Of a stretch of 8,313 nucleotides of DNA, positions 4,941 through 8,313 are shown piece by piece (positions within the stretch are counted from its first letter, which is position 1; each line of letters begins with the position of its first letter). The stretch spans positions 1 through 8,313 of the forward strand of contig JADLDZ010000300.1 in the NCBI GenBank assembly GCA_020846375.1, written 5' to 3'. This DNA is from Nitrospirales bacterium (GTDB lineage Bacteria > Nitrospirota > Thermodesulfovibrionia > Thermodesulfovibrionales > Dissulfurispiraceae). A program made the position numbers and the translations under genes. The notes under the pieces are model-generated. The model was given only the letters and a program-made list of their open reading frames with translations, made no database searches and was not told where the DNA came from.

Positions 4941-6128
4941 TTATGAATACGCCCGTTCGAGAATGGCGGTCACCTCATCCACGGTCATGGGCACAGGGGT
5001 CAGCTTATAGAGGCTTCCCATGGTGTAAAAGGAATTCTCCGCGATCGCCCTGAGGTCCTCCCGCTTCACTCCATACGCGGAGAGCTTCTCCTCATGCAGT
5101 CCGATGTTCCGGATGAGCTTCTTCAGCGCGATAATGAAACCGAACGCCTTGTCCCTTTCCTCTTCAAGGGCATAGAGGTCCTCGCCCATCGCGGCAGCCA
5201 TGTCGGGAAAGCGCTCCGGGTGCCGCTCCGCAAGCCAGCTGAAATAGGAGACGGAGAGCATGGTGAGCCCCGCACCATGGGAGATCCGGGGATAATACGC
5301 ACTCACTGCATGCTCCAGTGAGTGATGGGAAATGCAGCAGGAGAGGGACTCGCAGATACCCGCCCCGGTGCTTGCCCATGCGAGCTTTGTCCGTGCTTCA
5401 AGGTTGCTCCCGTCCCTTACTGCGAGGGGCAGATAGCGGGCGATCAGGCCGATGGCTTCCAATGCGAGGTGATCGCTCGCCGGCTGACTTACTGTGGCAA
5501 GGTATGCTTCCACCGCGTGGAAGAAGGCATCCATGCCGGTGCCGGCGGTCACCTCTTGCGGCACACTCAGCATGAGCTCTGGATCGACGAGGGAGAGGAC
5601 AGGGAAGGTCGCATCGGTGCCCCATCCTATTTTTTCTCTTGTAGCGCTCTTCGTGATGACCGTCCAGGGATCCGCCTCGGTGCCGGTACCCGCAGTGGTA
5701 GGGACCGCCACGATGGGCAATGCGCCGTTCACCGGCACTTTCCCCCCGCCGCTCCCCCCGACGATGTAGTCCCAGTATTCTCCGGGGTTCTTCGCCATCA
5801 CCGCAATGCTCTTCGCCGAGTCGATTGTGCTCCCCCCGCCCAGGCCCACTATAAAGTCGCAGCCGTTCTCCCTCGCAAGAGCGGCGCCTTCGTCCACATG
5901 TTCAGAAACAGGGTTGGAGAGGATTTTGTCGTACACGACGGATTCGGCCCCGTTCCGCCGGAGGTACTCCGCAACCCGGTCGAGATATCCGTTTTCACGC
6001 ATGGCGCCTGCGGCGCCGATGACGACGAGCGCCTTCCGTCCGGGCAGGGGAACCGCAGCAAGCTCCTTCAGCCTTCCGACGCCGAAAAGGATCCTCGTGG
6101 GCATGTAATAGGAAAAGGCAAGGCTCAT
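4941..6128 (-). CDS. Iron-containing (group III) alcohol dehydrogenase
   Basis: This 395-residue, full-length enzyme should interconvert an alcohol and an aldehyde or ketone with NAD(P) in the cytoplasm. The Rossmann-like N-terminal domain holds GGGSTIDSAK (97-106), the nucleotide-binding motif of the family. PTTAGTGTEAD (143-153) is the second family signature. The helical C-terminal domain supplies the metal ligands: D200 and H204 (DAFFH), H269 (HHSLEH, with H273 also conserved) and H284 (SHGAGL). The N-terminus (FSYYMPTRILFG) and the DPWTVITK segment place it with the common bacterial Fe-ADH branch that includes butanol and related dehydrogenases; substrate cannot be read from sequence. 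Start ATG 6128 has AGGAGG (6134-6139) 5 bp upstream. A strong terminator separates it from the upstream VWA gene, so it is probably its own transcription unit. Confidence 0.93.
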   Translation of the reverse strand: MSLAFSYYMPTRILFGVGRLKELAAVPLPGRKALVVIGAAGAMRENGYLDRVAEYLRRNGAESVVYDKILSNPVSEHVDEGAALARENGCDFIVGLGGGSTIDSAKSIAVMAKNPGEYWDYIVGGSGGGKVPVNGALPIVAVPTTAGTGTEADPWTVITKSATREKIGWGTDATFPVLSLVDPELMLSVPQEVTAGTGMDAFFHAVEAYLATVSQPASDHLALEAIGLIARYLPLAVRDGSNLEARTKLAWASTGAGICESLSCCISHHSLEHAVSAYYPRISHGAGLTMLSVSYFSWLAERHPERFPDMAAAMGEDLYALEEERDKAFGFIIALKKLIRNIGLHEEKLSAYGVKREDLRAIAENSFYTMGSLYKLTPVPMTVDEVTAILERAYS

Positions 6129-6189
6129 TGCATCCTCCTGCTACGGGACAACTTTATTACTGTCGTGTACGCGGTGCCACAGAAAGGGA

Positions 6190-6232
6190 AAAAGCGGGGG
6201 AGAGGGATAGCTTCCCATCTCCCCCCGCTTTA
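6190..6232 (-). terminator. Intrinsic terminator after the PKD-VWA gene
   Basis: On the - strand a long GC-rich hairpin starts at the TAA stop codon itself. AAAGCGGGGGGAGA pairs with TCTCCCCCGCTTT apart from one bulged G, with an inner GGGA/TCCC stem and a small loop. It is followed by a run of five T. This is a strong rho-independent terminator for the VWA gene and isolates the dehydrogenase downstream. Confidence 0.85.
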
Positions 6233-8313
6233 CTGGATACCCGCAATAGTGTTATAGACAGACTGCAAAGCGCTGCTGTCCGGGGCGCTCAGAAAGAGCC
6301 CGCCCGTCTGTGAGGAGAAATCTTTAAGGACGCTCTCTGTTTCAGCGGTATATCCCTCTCCCTGCAGTCCTATCATATACAGGGGAATGCCGAGCTGCTG
6401 CGCGTATGCCATGACATCCTGCATCTTCGCCGCGCTTCTGTCCCTCCCCGCACCTTTCATGACACTGAAATTGTCGAGTCCGTCGGTCATGACGATGATG
6501 GCCCGCCTTCGTGTTGCGTCTTCAAGGGCGATATCCTGGAGCGCCCGGTATATCGCATCATAGAGGGCGGTGTATGCACCTGTCTGGAGGGCGTCAACGG
6601 CGGCGGTGAGCAGTGCCTTGTCCCCGGTAAAGGGTTGCTGTACGATAACGGTGCCGTCGAAACCGATCACGGCGCCCCTATCGGCGGTTCCCATATAGCC
6701 GATATACGTCTTCGCCGCCGTCTTTGCATCGGCAAGAGGCTTGCCGCTGCCGTCCGGTCCATCCATGCTCGCGCTCTTGTCGATGACAAGGGCAACGGAG
6801 ATGCCCTTCTCGTCCACCGTGATGTAGTAATTGGCCAGGGAGGTCAGGCCGTCACTGTCCTGCACCTCGACGCGCGCGTTGTAGGAGCCTTTTGCCGTAT
6901 AAGCATGAGAGACTGTTCCGGCAGAGGACCAGCCGGTATCCCACTGTCCGTCACCGTCGAAATCGAAACGGTAGGAGAGCGCAGCGTCGGAATCGTCCGT
7001 GGAGGCGGTCGCATCAAGGCTCACCACATCCCCGACGTACGGGTTGGCGGGAGATGCGGTCAGGGCAGCGACGGGGGGCATAAGGGTGCGGACATCGGAG
7101 CATTCGGCCAGCACTCCGTTCGTCTGCTCGATGCAATACTCCGCCTTCGATGGTGCAAACCCGAGGTCCTCTAGGAAGGGAATCGGCTCGTTTGTCCACT
7201 CGATGGTTCTCAGCACCGTGGACGTATTCTTCGTCAACGCTTTCGCCGCATCCAGGAAGGGTGCGGCGTTGATTCCGTCGGTGTCCCAGAGCATCTGCGC
7301 AAGGATATTCCAGTTTGTCCCATTGCGGAGGAAATCAGCCAGCGCCTCCGGAAGGGCAAGGGAGTCGCCCCCGTTGACCGCTTGCGCAAAATCGGCGAGA
7401 CCGGCAATGCTCCCCGCCTGCTCCGCAATCTTCGTCATAAGGGATGCAATGCGGTCCTCCGTCCCGAGTCCCGCAACGGTTTCGGTGAACAGCCCCATCA
7501 TGATGAGGGTATTGTACCAGGTGGCTGTCCCGACAATGGTGGCGCCGGCATACTGCGCCTGGCCTGCCGGGTCGTACGGCAGCCCCCAGTTGTTCTCATC
7601 CACCGAGAACCCCTTATACAGCTTGATGCGGTACCGTCCGTCGGCAAGCGAGAGCGATGTTTCCGCAGGGGACGATTTCACGGCAGGGGGCCACCACTGA
7701 AAGTTTGAGAAGCTCTTTACCCTCTCGATGACAGCGTAGTGTTTATTGCCCTGGGAATCGGTGATATCCGTCCCGTATACCACCATTTCAGGGTTCTCGA
7801 TGGCGACAGTGCTTCCATCTCTGTCAAGAACGCGTACCATACCTGAGGAGCCGATGTCCCGGTACGCTCGCGCTTGCGTGCCGTTCAGAGCCTCCCCGGT
7901 GTCCTTGATGAGGGCGAAGGCGATCTTCACCGTATCCGGGTTCGTGTCGGGATTGAGAAGGTTTTTCGGATCGCTTGCCAGGAGAGATTCGATCTTGTCC
8001 GTGAGCTGCGGGAACATGGAAGAGGAGACCGCTTTTTCCATGAATTCCTTTTTCCTGTCTGCAGAGAGGGACAGCACATAGGGGTTCATCCAGAGCAGTC
8101 CCTTTGCGATTTCTTCACTGTTGATCTCTGCAGTGCCTGATGTCGCCTCGAAGTAGGAGTAGAAGAGCGGAGTCCCCTGGGCGTCTGACAGAATGGCCAC
8201 CTGACCGCCGCCGGTGTCGGTAGCCACCGCGTAGACGGATTTTCCCTTTGCAGGGTCTATCCCGTATGTTCCATACAGGGTGACTACGGAGAGGGACTCG
8301 CTGTTCAGGCTCG
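6230..8313 (-). CDS. PKD and VWA domain surface or secreted protein, C-terminal part
   Basis: The frame is open to the right edge, so the N-terminus is missing; 693 residues are visible. The GTG at 8227 is internal, because coding sequence continues through it (SLSVVTLYGTYGIDPAKGK upstream). Numbering from that GTG, residues 1-380 match no domain I recognise and include a cysteine pair (C365, C376). Residues 384-471 are a PKD domain (PVAALTASP, DFDGDGQWDTG, SHAYTAKGSYNARVEVQD). Residues 476-665 are a VWA domain with a complete metal-ion (MIDAS) site: DKSAS (483-487), T553 and TDGLDN (581-586). VWA-PKD proteins are usually extracellular or periplasmic and bind protein or carbohydrate partners. 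A signal or lipoprotein sequence would be outside the window. The gene ends in a strong terminator. Confidence 0.88.
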   Translation of the reverse strand, partial: SLNSESLSVVTLYGTYGIDPAKGKSVYAVATDTGGGQVAILSDAQGTPLFYSYFEATSGTAEINSEEIAKGLLWMNPYVLSLSADRKKEFMEKAVSSSMFPQLTDKIESLLASDPKNLLNPDTNPDTVKIAFALIKDTGEALNGTQARAYRDIGSSGMVRVLDRDGSTVAIENPEMVVYGTDITDSQGNKHYAVIERVKSFSNFQWWPPAVKSSPAETSLSLADGRYRIKLYKGFSVDENNWGLPYDPAGQAQYAGATIVGTATWYNTLIMMGLFTETVAGLGTEDRIASLMTKIAEQAGSIAGLADFAQAVNGGDSLALPEALADFLRNGTNWNILAQMLWDTDGINAAPFLDAAKALTKNTSTVLRTIEWTNEPIPFLEDLGFAPSKAEYCIEQTNGVLAECSDVRTLMPPVAALTASPANPYVGDVVSLDATASTDDSDAALSYRFDFDGDGQWDTGWSSAGTVSHAYTAKGSYNARVEVQDSDGLTSLANYYITVDEKGISVALVIDKSASMDGPDGSGKPLADAKTAAKTYIGYMGTADRGAVIGFDGTVIVQQPFTGDKALLTAAVDALQTGAYTALYDAIYRALQDIALEDATRRRAIIVMTDGLDNFSVMKGAGRDRSAAKMQDVMAYAQQLGIPLYMIGLQGEGYTAETESVLKDFSSQTGGLFLSAPDSSALQSVYNTIAGIQ

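Noticed and set aside
4746..4946. Possible 66-aa + strand gene in the gap between DUF2130 and the dehydrogenase
   Set aside because: There is no ribosome binding site, the composition is unlike a protein, and it overlaps the end of the dehydrogenase gene on the other strand.
5322..6257. Long + strand open frame opposite the dehydrogenase gene
   Set aside because: It is the antisense shadow of a well-conserved iron-dependent alcohol dehydrogenase and has no domain or ribosome binding site of its own.
1..8313. CRISPR array, insertion sequence or toxin-antitoxin pair
   Set aside because: No regularly spaced repeats, transposase motifs or paired small toxin/antitoxin genes were seen. The XRE and 90-aa genes are not adjacent and lack toxin features.

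Overview
The window joins two kinds of DNA at a tRNA gene. Positions 1-3070 look like the right-hand end of an integrative mobile element, with all genes on the + strand. Positions 3068-8313 look like host chromosome, with all genes on the - strand. The mixed GC content, strong Shine-Dalgarno sites and the mix of families (DUF3987 replication protein, DUF2130, iron-dependent alcohol dehydrogenase, PKD-VWA surface protein) suggest a Gram-negative, possibly anaerobic bacterium of the Desulfobacterota/Nitrospirota type. That placement is an impression from family resemblance and is weakly held.

Element part, left to right: the C-terminal 332 residues of a DUF3987/YfjI-like replication protein; an array of six 9-bp units in two inverted sets of three (994-1067) that starts inside the end of that gene; a 90-aa unknown protein; a promoter and an excisionase-like MerR/HTH_17 protein (80 aa); a near-consensus promoter carrying a 19-bp palindrome; a small XRE-type repressor-like protein (78 aa) that appears to be made from a leaderless mRNA; and a tyrosine recombinase (366 aa) overlapping the repressor gene by 17 bp. 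The integrase ends 26 bp from the 3' end of a tRNA-Leu(TAG) gene that reads towards it. This is the classic layout for integration into a tRNA 3' end. The other attachment site and the rest of the element lie to the left, outside the window. The genes suggest a self-replicating or satellite-like integrative element: replication protein plus candidate iteron origin, Xis and Int for movement, and an autoregulated XRE switch placed so that it would also control integrase.

Host part: tRNA-Leu; a DUF2130 protein with a long coiled coil and a PD-(D/E)XK-like nuclease signature; an AT-rich gap (4593-4940) with a run of short palindromes just upstream of DUF2130; a group III (iron-dependent) alcohol dehydrogenase with all metal ligands; a strong intrinsic terminator; and the C-terminal 693 residues of a large PKD-plus-VWA protein whose start lies beyond the right edge.

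The points most worth following up are the 9-bp repeat array, the palindrome/leaderless-XRE/integrase switch, and the predicted attachment site in tRNA-Leu.
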